From a virus, in the IMG/VR virus record IMGVR_UViG_3300037504_001132, positions 1 through 22,083 of that record: DNA of 22,083 bases. One strand, given 5' to 3'. Below are positions 6,345 to 12,282 of the stretch, in pieces; position 1 is the stretch's first letter; every line of letters begins with the position of its first letter. A program made the translations under genes and the position numbers. The notes below the pieces were generated by a model. That model ran no database searches. It saw nothing but the letters and a program-made list of their open reading frames with translations, and was not told the origin of the DNA.

Positions 6345-6584
6345 CTAGAAAACGTCGTGTCCCAAATTGCCTGCGGCGGCGCTTGCAGCGATAGTGTCTG
6401 CCATGCTGTCTTGATGGGCGTGGGCTTCGGCATCGGCATAATCAATTGGCTGGTTTTGTCGTTGTGCTTCATGAGAATTGGGATCGATTGTTCCGCCATA
6501 CCGGTGATGCCGAAGCCGCAATCCGGCCATGATGTTGTCGTAAGTGTCTCGTAAACTGCCGCTCCTGCTGATTCGAACTTTCAT
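6345..6584 (-). CDS. Small hypothetical protein
   Basis: 79 residues, polar and rich in His, Asp and Ala (HAHQDSMADTIAASAAAG near the C-terminus), with a basic N-terminus (MKVRISRSGSLRDTYDN). The ATG at 6584 overlaps the previous stop (ATGA) and follows GAAAGGAC. No domain recognised and no membrane segment. Probably translated in coupling with the upstream gene. Function unknown. Confidence 0.55.
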   Translation of the reverse strand: MKVRISRSGSLRDTYDNIMAGLRLRHHRYGGTIDPNSHEAQRQNQPIDYADAEAHAHQDSMADTIAASAAAGNLGHDVF

Positions 6585-6775
6585 GAAAAACGTCCTTTCT
6601 TCAAATTGGGGAACGCATCGGTATCGCTTGGCCCCATGCGCTCTTTGACCTCAATGCCCTGCGGCATGGTTCTGAACCGCTTTGGTCTTTTTCTTGTTTG
6701 TACGCTCACTTTGCCGGCTTTTCTGAAAAAGCTTTGCAAGAGTCTCTCGGCTTCATCTGGTGATGTTTTTGGCAT
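6581..6775 (-). CDS. Small basic hypothetical protein
   Basis: 64 residues from ATG 6775, chosen because GGAAAGGAGTCGC, a version of the leader that recurs before other genes, ends right before it. The centre is very basic (TRKRPKRFRTMPQGIEVKER), suggesting nucleic-acid contact. It overlaps the end of the upstream gene by 23 bp and the start of the downstream gene by 4 bp. No family recognised. Confidence 0.6.
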   Translation of the reverse strand: MPKTSPDEAERLLQSFFRKAGKVSVQTRKRPKRFRTMPQGIEVKERMGPSDTDAFPNLKKGRFS

Positions 6776-7004
6776 GCGACTCCTTTCCGACACCCAGCCA
6801 GAAATGGTTGGGCATCATCGATATGGATGGTCTTAGCTCTAGGGTTGTTTTCTGATCAGCACCTCCTGTCAGCATGGAAGGATGCAGGAAACAAAGGTTC
6901 GGCGTCTGGCCGTATTTGTTTCGGTAGTACTCGGCGGCTCTTTTGACTTTGGCCGCTAGACTAGCTTTTTGATCGTTGTCGAACCAGAGCATTCCTTCTT
7001 GCAT
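6753..7004 (-). CDS. Hypothetical protein
   Basis: 83 residues from ATG 7004, preceded by AAGAAAGGTGTCACAC. An open frame continues upstream to 7133 through a hairpin-rich spacer and is not believed. The centre is a helical YYRNKYGQTPNLCFLHPSML segment resembling the small phage proteins that begin a helix with KVKRAAEYYRNKYG and contain a conserved HPS motif; no function is known to me for these. It is the first gene after a 223-bp structured gap. Confidence 0.6.
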   Translation of the reverse strand: MQEGMLWFDNDQKASLAAKVKRAAEYYRNKYGQTPNLCFLHPSMLTGGADQKTTLELRPSISMMPNHFWLGVGKESHAKNITR

Positions 7005-7030
7005 GTGTGACACCTTTCTTGATTGAGAAG

Positions 7031-7206
7031 CCACGGCGGCGGTATGGGACTGCCCGCCGCCGTGGGGGTGCGGCGTGTACGGTCGCCGCGAGAGAACGTT
7101 TCCGGGGGCCTCCTTTCGCTGAAAATGTGCCATTTTTGGGCGTATGCACTGCGTGTATGCGTGTGTATGCAGCCGGGGGGGTACTCTTTTGGGTCTGCAT
7201 ACGCCC
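7031..7206. other. Structured intergenic spacer with two hairpins
   Basis: The 223-bp gap 7005-7227 holds a perfect 12-bp stem CCACGGCGGCGG/CCGCCGCCGTGG (7031-7042 with 7054-7065) and an 11-bp inverted repeat GGGCGTATGCA/TGCATACGCCC (7138-7148 with 7196-7206). The second repeat encloses two further GTGTATGC direct repeats. No gene is credible here. On the - strand these would form structures in the leader of the gene at 7004. Confidence 0.55.
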
Positions 7207-7227
7207 GGGGAGGGGGGTTCAGCCAGG

Positions 7228-8247
7228 TTAGAAATCTCCGCTGGCGTACTTCTCGATGATCGGTCTGCCCCACTCCGACGGTTTTAGGGCCTGATTGTTT
7301 GACCCGTTCCCGGCGCGTTCGATGAGTTTGTTTTGTAGCCAGAATGCCTGGAAGTTTTTGTAGTATTCGGGCTCATTCTGGCTGCCGTCGAATTTGGTCT
7401 TGCGTTTGAAAGGTTTGTCTGTGCCTGTCCAGGCGTTGACGCCAAGATCGCCGTTGCGGGCTGCCACCGTGCACCATTGTTGCAAGATGTCTGCGTCGAT
7501 GCTCCACGGGGACCAGATACTCCCGCCTTTGTCCTTTTTGATGAAGATGCGTACTTTCCTTGGTTTCTTTTCTGCTTTGGCCTCGGCAAAAGTGTGGCCT
7601 TCGTCAAGAGCGGGGATCTCTTCGCCGTCGACCAGGATGATCGCTTGCTTGACGGCGAAAAAGATGATCAGGATCACGCCAATCAGGACTGCGCCGCCGA
7701 CAGAGAACAAGCCCGTGCGCTTCGCTGTTAGAAGTTTGCGCTCATGCTCTAGCTGATCGGCGTTTGCCGTTGCACTGGCCTGGGCCTGCTGCGTGCCTGC
7801 GCCCTGAGTCTGTCGGGCCTGCTGTGTGCTCGAGTCGCTGAGTAGTTGCGCTTGTTGCGTGCGCTGCGCCCGCTTGTGCTCCATCTCTTCGAAGGTCATC
7901 GTTGGAATTAGGCGGGCTGCTTCGATGGCTGCGGCGTTGATCGCCGCTTGCGCTGTTCCTTGTGCGCTGATGAATTGCTGCTCGACGATGGCCGTCCGTG
8001 TTCCGGCGTCCAGTGTGGCGGTTGCGTTCAGGGATGCCTGGGTAGCTTTGTAATCGGGCCGCTCGGTGGACTCTGGCCTTGGGGTGTTGCTTGATTTGGC
8101 TTGGACGTAGCTTGAGCCGGCGCGGGCTGGCTGCTCCGTTTCGCTGTAGAGAAAATAGAGTATCCCGGCGAAGATTAGGAACATGAACGTGACCAGGGCT
8201 GTTTTAGCGCCTGCGCTTTTTTTCTTTGGGCGTCTTGTTACAGTCAT
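7228..8247 (-). CDS. Two-TM membrane protein with extracytoplasmic Gln/Ala-rich helix
   Basis: 339 residues. A basic N-terminus (RRPKKK) precedes TM1 at about 17-34. A Thr/Ala/Gln-rich segment (about 37-165) with TPRPES and long helical, probably coiled-coil stretches (RTQQAQLLSDSSTQQARQTQ) is followed by TM2 at about 180-199. A basic cytoplasmic domain of about 140 residues (KPRKVRIFIKKDKGG...) ends the protein, possibly with a winged-helix-like fold (NFQAFWLQNKLIERAG...LKPSEWGRPIIEKYA). Positive-inside charge places both termini in the cytoplasm. A membrane-tethered, possibly DNA-binding protein at the head of a replication operon could anchor replicating DNA; this is inference. The start at 8247 has no strong ribosome site. 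Confidence 0.75.
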   Translation of the reverse strand: MTVTRRPKKKSAGAKTALVTFMFLIFAGILYFLYSETEQPARAGSSYVQAKSSNTPRPESTERPDYKATQASLNATATLDAGTRTAIVEQQFISAQGTAQAAINAAAIEAARLIPTMTFEEMEHKRAQRTQQAQLLSDSSTQQARQTQGAGTQQAQASATANADQLEHERKLLTAKRTGLFSVGGAVLIGVILIIFFAVKQAIILVDGEEIPALDEGHTFAEAKAEKKPRKVRIFIKKDKGGSIWSPWSIDADILQQWCTVAARNGDLGVNAWTGTDKPFKRKTKFDGSQNEPEYYKNFQAFWLQNKLIERAGNGSNNQALKPSEWGRPIIEKYASGDF

Positions 8248-8260
8248 AGCGATTTATGAT

Positions 8261-8294
8261 GGTCTTGGGCAGGTGAAAGCGTCTGCCCAAGACC
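8261..8294. other. Perfect 12-bp hairpin between two leftward genes
   Basis: GGTCTTGGGCAG/CTGCCCAAGACC (8261-8272 with 8283-8294, 10-nt loop). No T-run follows on either strand, so it is unlikely to be a simple terminator. It would sit in the leader of the membrane-protein mRNA, 14 nt before the start codon. Confidence 0.6.
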
Positions 8295-8305
8295 GTGGCG
8301 GCGGC

Positions 8306-8488
8306 CTATAAATCTGGTGAGCCGCCTAATGCTTTATAGATATCGTCTGCAAGATCTTCGTCTTTGTAGCGCTTACAGAAGAATACAAAAGCGCTCCAGT
8401 TGTCACCTATAAACTCTAATAAAACAGTTTTGAAAAACTCATCAATCATCGCTAGATACCTTTCGCCGTAAGCGGCATAATTAGTCAT
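8306..8488 (-). CDS. Small acidic hypothetical protein
   Basis: 60 residues from ATG 8488; a start at 8518 would add ten residues but lies close to the divergent integrase region. It is helical with many aromatics (MIDEFFKTVLLEFIGDNWSA, FVFFCKRYKDEDLADDIYKA) and net acidic. The hydrophobic patches are amphipathic rather than a membrane span. No family recognised and no clear Shine-Dalgarno. It is the first gene of the leftward early operon, next to the integrase, a position where small regulators or anti-host proteins are common. Confidence 0.5.
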   Translation of the reverse strand: MTNYAAYGERYLAMIDEFFKTVLLEFIGDNWSAFVFFCKRYKDEDLADDIYKALGGSPDL

Positions 8489-8650
8489 GGTACAATTTGC
8501 AACGACAACGTGATACAATGGTGGATGACCGGCTTGCTCGGGATTGTGACTCCGCTGGGTGGGCCGGTCACCGTGCCAGGCGTTGGGGCGTCTGGCGAGT
8601 ATCAGCCGTGGGGATGTGCCAAGGCTGAGACTTTCGCTGAGAATATAAAA
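8489..8650. other. Divergent region before the integrase
   Basis: About 160 bp separate the leftward gene at 8488 from the likely integrase start at 8651. It contains an inverted repeat GACCGGC/GCCGGTC (8527-8533 with 8563-8569) and TACAAT at 8491 and 8514, but no well-spaced promoter could be assigned by eye on either strand. Confidence 0.35.
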
Positions 8651-9499
8651 ATGAAAGAATTAGAGCAGTTTCTAATCTCTAATGGTTGGAGCGCAGAAAC
8701 GCGGGGCAAATACGGCCGCGTATTGCGCAGATTGCTAAATGACATCGATGATTTAGGGGAGATGACAGCGGGGGATTTAGCAGAATGGCTAGAGGAGCAG
8801 GATTGGGGCAACTCGCAAAAATGCGTTGCTCTGACAGCGACTCGGAATTGGCTGCGCTACAAGTACGGCGAAAGCCACCCGGCGATGGAGTTGAAGATCA
8901 AGCGGCCAAGGTCGAAGCCGCAAAGAAGCTTGAGCATGGATCAGGTAAATGATCTGCTCGCCCACTTCGACACAAGTACGAAGAAAGGGCGTCGCGATCT
9001 GGCGATGTGCTCGCTGTTCTTGGATACGGGCCTGCGTGTCTCCGAAATCGTACGCCTGGAGATGCAGTACTTGGACGTAGAAGAGCGCCGACTATCTGTA
9101 ATCGTGAAGGGTGGGGAATGGGAGGAAGCGGTGTTCTCCCCCTATACTGCTAGCTGTTTGTGTTCTTGGCTTGGTTGCCGTGAGACAGTTGCAAAGCCAG
9201 GTGTTACTGAAGTGTTTATCTCGGTAGGTGGCAATACTCCTGGTACGGGAATGACTCGGGATGGTGTTGGAACGGTTGTAAAATACTGGGGTCAGAAATC
9301 GGGCGTCGGAAAGTTATCCCCTCACGATTTCCGCCGCACGTTTGCGACGATAGGCAGTAGGCTTGGAGCTTCTGAGCGTGTGTTGATGGAAGCGGGGCGA
9401 TGGAGAAGCTCGGAGATGATCAAGCGATATACATCAGGGATCGAGGCGAAGGATATGGATCCGTATTCGCCGGTGATGGCGGCGATGGACTTGCGTTGA
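8651..9499 (+). CDS. int: Tyrosine-family site-specific integrase
   Basis: 282 residues from ATG 8651. The N-terminus (1-85) is a SAM-like core-binding domain (TRGKYGRVLRRLLNDI, ALTATRNWLRYKYG). The catalytic domain has R129 (DTGLRVSEIVRL), K153 (VKGGEW), H225 and R228 (SPHDFRRTF), W251 in the H/W position and nucleophile Y260 (MIKRYTS). The frame is open back to 8510, but residues there do not look like a domain, and starting at 8651 leaves room for divergent promoters. The stop at 9497-9499 directly abuts the tRNA-like attP core. It would integrate the phage at a host tRNA-His gene. It lacks a recognisable IntI-type insertion, so it is not an integron integrase. Confidence 0.93.
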   Translation: MKELEQFLISNGWSAETRGKYGRVLRRLLNDIDDLGEMTAGDLAEWLEEQDWGNSQKCVALTATRNWLRYKYGESHPAMELKIKRPRSKPQRSLSMDQVNDLLAHFDTSTKKGRRDLAMCSLFLDTGLRVSEIVRLEMQYLDVEERRLSVIVKGGEWEEAVFSPYTASCLCSWLGCRETVAKPGVTEVFISVGGNTPGTGMTRDGVGTVVKYWGQKSGVGKLSPHDFRRTFATIGSRLGASERVLMEAGRWRSSEMIKRYTSGIEAKDMDPYSPVMAAMDLR

Positions 9500-9541
9500 C
9501 TGTGGAAGCGGTCGTTGCGGGTTCAAGTCCCGTCATCCGCC
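9500..9541 (+). other. attP core: 3' part of a tRNA-His gene
   Basis: Base for base this fits tRNA positions 32-73: loop CTGTGGA with anticodon GTG (9502-9504), 3' anticodon stem AGCGG, variable loop TCGTT, T-stem GCGGG/CCCGT around TTCAAGT, 3' acceptor strand CATCCGC and discriminator C73, the base peculiar to tRNA-His. The 5' half is missing: upstream bases do not pair with the anticodon stem. It is thus a tRNA 3' fragment used as phage attachment site, able to restore the host gene after integration. Confidence 0.85.
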
Positions 9542-9543
9542 CT

Positions 9544-9669
9544 AAAGGGCTATTCAGTTTGTAATGTTCTGGTTTGCCGCTAAAACTTTGGTCGGTTGCA
9601 AGCGGCGATCAGTCCGAGGGGACTGGATAGCCTTTTTCTATTTGTAGAAGATTAAAAAGGCTATCAGAA
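9544..9669. repeat. Candidate integrase arm-type repeats beside attP
   Basis: Three related 13-14 bp copies lie just downstream of the core: AAAGGGCTATTCAG (9544-9557, +), AAAGGCTATCCAGT (inverted, 9624-9637) and AAAAGGCTATCAGA (9656-9669, +). Two of them face each other and make a perfect 12-bp inverted repeat (9627-9638 with 9655-9666). Such repeats beside an attachment core are typical of arm-binding sites of phage integrases. Confidence 0.5.
9611..9638 (+). terminator. Possible terminator of the integrase transcript
   Basis: A 6-bp stem with 4-nt loop, CAGTCC-GAGG-GGACTG (9611-9626), is followed 7 nt later by TTTTTCT. The gap before the T-run makes it imperfect, and the T-run also belongs to the inverted repeat described beside attP. 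Confidence 0.4.
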
Positions 9670-9778
9670 GGAAAGCGGCCAAGGCTAAGAGATAATCCCC
9701 TACGTTGGCCGGGGTTGTTGGTTTGGGCATCTTGCGCCAGATGTGGCGCTTTAGGTCGTTGCGTGAAAAGGGGTTCAT
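9639..9778 (-). pseudogene. Small membrane-protein gene with apparent frameshift
   Basis: An ATG at 9778 overlaps the upstream stop as ATGA, like its operon neighbours, and opens a reading frame beginning MNPFSRNDLKRHIWRKMPKQ that stops at 9701. In the -1 frame, without any start codon of its own, the DNA continues to 9639 and encodes TTPANVGDYLLALAAF plus LLIAFLIFYK, a clear membrane span of the right length. A single-base indel or a programmed shift near CCCAAACAACAACC (9714-9727) would join both into a 46-residue tail-anchored protein. Evidence is limited to reading frames and hydrophobicity. Confidence 0.35.
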
Positions 9779-10008
9779 TTGTTTTTCAGGAGTTCGGGGT
9801 CGATAATGGGAGAATGGCTAGGTTCGTAGAATGGCGCTACGGTCAACTTGATAGTCTCGCGGACACGTGCCCAAAAAACATCAAGCAGGATAAATTCTGA
9901 GCTATCTACTTCCGCATAGGCGGCGATGTTGGCTTGTGTTGCTTTGAATTCGATCTCTAGCATAGGGCCGCTTTGTTTGATTGAGATAGTGGCGATTTCT
10001 TTGCTCAT
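9775..10008 (-). CDS. Hypothetical protein, accessory operon
   Basis: 77 residues from ATG 10008, which overlaps the upstream stop (ATGA) and follows GGCGAAAGCGA. The first half alternates hydrophobic and polar residues as beta strands (EIATISIKQSGPMLEIEFKA), and the second half has FILLDVFWARVRETIKL. No family recognised. It belongs to a run of genes whose junctions share almost the same sequence, suggesting they are expressed in fixed ratio. Function unknown. Confidence 0.6.
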   Translation of the reverse strand: MSKEIATISIKQSGPMLEIEFKATQANIAAYAEVDSSEFILLDVFWARVRETIKLTVAPFYEPSHSPIIDPELLKNK

Positions 10009-10499
10009 TCGCTTTCGCCTTGTTGCTCTCGGTTTTTGAGTTCCCAAAGAACGGCCTGCAAGAAGCGTTTGTCGCTGTAGTTGTCTGACTTGCGAAGCTC
10101 GGCTTGCAGCTCGACGAGATCGAGCGTGTCCATGGTGGTCAAGACGGGGTAAAAAAAGGGTATCTTTTTGTCCCTGCCGACTTCGATGGTTTTGTTTATG
10201 GGTAAGGGACTGGCTTCATCCTTGCTGATTCTGTAATCGAGTTCGCCGTCTTCTCTTGTGGCAATGCTCATCGTGAAAGTGTCTGCTACGGTTGCCGATG
10301 GATGTTTCTTGATGGCGTGTTTGAGCGCATGTCCAAGGCTTGCCCAAATTAGCTGGAAGTCGTCAAGTTGGGTTTCGTGGAAAGCGGCGTTATAGTGGTA
10401 CTCGTTGGCGTCTGCCTTCACGGTGATGCGGCAGTTGATAAAGCCAGGCGTCGGGGTGTTGTGTAAAAAAGTGACGTCTATTTTGTGTAGTTGGCTCAT
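10005..10499 (-). CDS. Hypothetical protein, accessory operon
   Basis: 164 residues from ATG 10499, chosen because the junction GAAAAGCGAATGAGC, shared with neighbouring genes, places the start there in overlap with the upstream stop. The first 110 residues are beta-rich (HKIDVTFLHNTPTPGFINCR, TFTMSIATREDGELDYRIS), and the last 35 form a charged helix (LDLVELQAELRKSDNYSDKR). No catalytic motif or membrane segment. A small soluble phage protein of unknown function; co-transcription with the HTH gene at 11151 hints at regulation or superinfection control, which is inferred. Confidence 0.65.
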   Translation of the reverse strand: MSQLHKIDVTFLHNTPTPGFINCRITVKADANEYHYNAAFHETQLDDFQLIWASLGHALKHAIKKHPSATVADTFTMSIATREDGELDYRISKDEASPLPINKTIEVGRDKKIPFFYPVLTTMDTLDLVELQAELRKSDNYSDKRFLQAVLWELKNREQQGESE

Positions 10500-10954
10500 T
10501 CGCTTTTCTCCATCGTATCGATTCTCGCCTTCCATTCTTCGGGCAATTCTTTTGGTACGATTTCTGAGCAGATGACATGAACGTCGTCAAGAGCGCCAGA
10601 TTCGCTGGGGGGTTCGGCAAGGTGGGAGTTGTTGACAAGATGCATTAGCGCATGGAATCTAGACTCGCAAATGATGGGTAAGCGGCAGTCGGGATGATAG
10701 GCTTCGCCCTCCTTTTTCGGCAGCCATTTGCCGGAAGCTGTGATTGCCGACAAACTGACGATGTGGCCTTCGTCGTTGCGCTCAACTCGCCGGATGATGG
10801 CGTAGGAGTCTTTGTGGTCTTCGAAGTCGATGAAGACTTTGACGCTGATTTCTACACCCTTTCTGTTTATCAGGTTGACCGTTGTCTTGTAGATTGGATC
10901 ATCCGTCAATTCGTCTACAGACTCTTGTTTGATTGCGTCGAAAATGCCGCTCAT
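10496..10954 (-). CDS. Hypothetical protein, accessory operon
   Basis: 152 residues from ATG 10954, overlapping the stop of the HTH gene by ATGA after GGGAAAAGCGA. Early residues form a helix, followed by beta strands (ISVKVFIDFEDHKDSYAIIR). A central HPDCRLPIICESRFHALMHL includes possible metal ligands (His, two Cys), but no known zinc pattern is complete. The C-terminus is acidic. It ends in KSE, like the two other genes in this row. Function unknown; not similar to any family I recognise. Confidence 0.65.
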   Translation of the reverse strand: MSGIFDAIKQESVDELTDDPIYKTTVNLINRKGVEISVKVFIDFEDHKDSYAIIRRVERNDEGHIVSLSAITASGKWLPKKEGEAYHPDCRLPIICESRFHALMHLVNNSHLAEPPSESGALDDVHVICSEIVPKELPEEWKARIDTMEKSE

Positions 10955-11151
10955 TCGCTTTTCCCATCCCTAAGTAACTTATCAATGTAGTCCTGGACTT
11001 CTTGCTCCGGGATGCGGTAGCTTGACCGCATTTTCTCCGGGTCGATTTTATGAGCGCCTGGGAACTTACCGCGGTTGATTAGGTTGATGACGGTCTTGTG
11101 CGAGACCTGGAGCAGGTCTGCAACTTCGTTGGTTGAGAGAAATTTAGGCAT
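10951..11151 (-). CDS. Helix-turn-helix DNA-binding protein (MerR/excisionase-like)
   Basis: 66 residues from ATG 11151. FLSTNEVADLLQVSHKTVIN (about 4-23) followed by LINRGKFPGAHKID and SYRIPEQEVQDYIDKLL is the classic HTH_17/excisionase-type winged helix. These proteins act as recombination directionality factors or as small repressors. It is transcribed leftward from a near-consensus promoter and leads the small-gene operon beside attP, so an excisionase role is attractive, and a Cro/repressor role is the alternative. An earlier ATG at 11163 is possible; neither has a clear Shine-Dalgarno, so initiation may depend on a short leader. Confidence 0.8.
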   Translation of the reverse strand: MPKFLSTNEVADLLQVSHKTVINLINRGKFPGAHKIDPEKMRSSYRIPEQEVQDYIDKLLRDGKSE

Positions 11152-11190
11152 AGTTAGGAGCATAAGAAGTTATGTAAGTGATGTAGGGAC

Positions 11191-11220
11191 AGTATACGCC
11201 AGGCGGAGATTTGATGTCAA
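11191..11220 (-). promoter_or_regulatory. Strong sigma70-type promoter of the HTH operon
   Basis: On the - strand TTGACA (11220-11215), an 18-bp spacer and TATACT (11196-11191). Transcription should start near 11184, about 33 bp before the HTH start codon. TATGTAAGT at 11171-11179, just beyond the start point, recurs exactly at 15313-15321 over the -10 of another HTH gene and may be part of a shared operator. Confidence 0.8.
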
Positions 11221-11320
11221 GGGGTTTCCATTGCAGTTTCGTGACAATCACCCCCAATCGTGCCCAACGGGCTACAGATTCCCGTCAACCTGCGGAGCAG
11301 AGCGCCGGGCCAACTATTAA

Positions 11321-11620
11321 GAGTCGGTGGGGGGTCTGGGGGGCGCTAGGTTGCCCCCCAGCGCGCGCCGTCTTTTGCGCCTGCGCTCCGTCTTTTTCGA
11401 AAGCGGCTAAACTCGCCACCCGCCGCGGCGCTGGGCGTTGTGTGCCCAAGCGTCCGCAAGGGCGATAGCACAGAGCCCCCTGCCCGGAGGGCCGCCACGT
11501 TTTTGTTTTTTGTGGCGTGAGTGCCCCCCGCCCCCCACTTTCCACTGTACCGTGATGCGGGGGTAGCCTGGGGGGTTGGGGGGTGTGGGGGGAGGGGGGA
11601 CGGCAGGGGGCAGCGTGTGG
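11321..11620. other. Gene-free GC-rich structured block with G-runs
   Basis: Between the HTH promoter and the next gene (11221-11862) no credible protein gene is present. This part contains a perfect 9-bp hairpin CTGGGGGGC/GCCCCCCAG (11336-11344 with 11353-11361), a 5-bp stem CGTCC/GGGCG closed by a GCAA tetraloop near 11450-11463 and nested in TGTGC/GCACA, C-runs at 11524-11536, and six runs of 5-6 G between 11559 and 11610. Open frames through it have unnatural composition and are rejected. Confidence 0.6.
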
Positions 11621-11641
11621 CGTTTGCCGCTGTTTTGGTTT

Positions 11642-11660
11642 TGTGCCAAATTTTGGCACA
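11642..11660. other. 19-bp palindrome
   Basis: TGTGCCAAA-T-TTTGGCACA, two perfect 9-bp arms around one base. It lies just beyond the predicted small RNA on the - strand and could be an operator or the last part of a termination structure. Confidence 0.55.
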
Positions 11661-11733
11661 GAATCGAGAAACGCCCCGGGGTGTGATCCGGGGCGTTGGG
11701 GTGACCAGAGCGAGGGGAGCGCCCTGATCTGTT
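11660..11733 (-). ncRNA. Predicted small RNA with two hairpins and C-rich loop
   Basis: About 74 nt downstream of a promoter with perfect -10. Hairpin 1 has a 10-bp stem (11729-11720 with 11712-11703, including two G-U pairs) and the 7-nt loop CTCCCCT. Hairpin 2 has a perfect 10-bp stem AACGCCCCGG/CCGGGGCGTT (11697-11688 with 11679-11670) and is followed by TCTCGATTCT, a weak U-tract. No start codon with a useful frame lies inside. The C-rich loop could pair with Shine-Dalgarno sequences, as in C-rich-loop sRNAs of Gram-positive bacteria. Alternatively the RNA is the structured leader of the HTH operon. Confidence 0.5.
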
Positions 11734-11739
11734 GATGTG

Positions 11740-11768
11740 ATTATAGTACAGGCGTGCTAAAAAGCCAA
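11740..11768 (-). promoter_or_regulatory. Promoter of the predicted small RNA
   Basis: On the - strand TTGGCT (11768-11763), a 17-bp spacer and a perfect TATAAT (11745-11740). The -35 box is the outer stem of repeat R2, so the repeat and the promoter overlap. Confidence 0.65.
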
Positions 11769-11827
11769 GTCCGCTTGAGTGACCGGTGGCGCGTAGTTGG
11801 CGGCACCTATGAACTAAGCTGCTTGGC
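11764..11827. repeat. 64-nt imperfect palindromic repeat, copy R2
   Basis: Matches R1 (1154-1217) at 57 of 64 positions. Substitutions spare the stems: the outer stem extends to six pairs (GCCAAG/CTTGGC) and the tip hairpin GGTG-G-CGC/GCG-G-CACC is unchanged. On the - strand the outer stem is followed by TTTTT, so this copy could also act as a terminator for the operon ending at 11863. Confidence 0.8.
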
Positions 11828-11862
11828 GGCCTGGATGCGACCGCCAAGCGTGGGGGAATTGA

Positions 11863-12066
11863 TTAGTAGCGATAGTCTCTACTTGCTTGATAGACTCGGT
11901 GCGTCTCTTCGGCGTCTTGCGCCTGGGCGATATGCTCGAGGGCTTCGTCTGTCAGGGCGTCGAAGCCTAGCACCCTTACGGCTCCTAGGACGCTAGCATC
12001 ATCCAGGCCATAGAGCGAGTTGATCGCTTCGATGTGTTCTTTGCGTTTCTTGCGTTTGTTTTTCAT
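11863..12066 (-). CDS. Small hypothetical protein
   Basis: 67 residues. A strongly basic start (MKNKRKKRKEHIEA) is followed by an acidic helical body (DDASVLGAVRVLGFDALTDE) and a Tyr/Arg tail. The ATG at 12066 follows GAAAGGAGTCACA, the leader shared with several genes here. It is the last gene of the leftward operon from 14733 and ends just before repeat R2. No family recognised. Confidence 0.65.
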   Translation of the reverse strand: MKNKRKKRKEHIEAINSLYGLDDASVLGAVRVLGFDALTDEALEHIAQAQDAEETHRVYQASRDYRY

Positions 12067-12084
12067 CGTTCTTGTGACTCCTTT

Positions 12085-12282
12085 CTAATTTGGTTCTACG
12101 ATTTCAAGATCGCCTTCGACGATCAGGGTTCTCCCGGCGTCCAGTTGATCATAGATTTCGTGGTTGCCGCCAAAATTGTCGATGTGGACAACGGCGCTGG
12201 GGTAAAAATCTCCATTACCTGGGGCGAGTTCGACGATAACCGACTCGATTCCGATGGGCGTGAGTCTCATTTGCATTTTCAT
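12085..12282 (-). CDS. Small beta-rich hypothetical protein
   Basis: 65 residues, acidic, with alternating strand pattern (RLTPIGIESVIVELAPGNGD, RTLIVEGDLEIVEPN). ATG 12282 overlaps the upstream stop (TAATG); further Met codons at residues 3 and 5 leave the exact start open. Size and pattern suit a small OB-like or barrel protein, but no family can be named. Confidence 0.6.
   Translation of the reverse strand: MKMQMRLTPIGIESVIVELAPGNGDFYPSAVVHIDNFGGNHEIYDQLDAGRTLIVEGDLEIVEPN

Noticed and set aside
6059-6499. 146-residue leftward frame between the initiator and small genes
   Set aside because: Overlaps both supported genes in another frame; Arg/His/Pro-rich shadow sequence.
8510-8650. N-terminal extension of the integrase to GTG 8510
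   Set aside because: The extra 47 residues do not resemble the SAM-like domain and would leave only 21 bp between divergent genes.
11285-11847. Leftward and rightward frames through the G-run block
   Set aside because: Low-complexity translation (Pro/Arg/Gly), no starts with ribosome sites, crosses hairpins and repeat R2.
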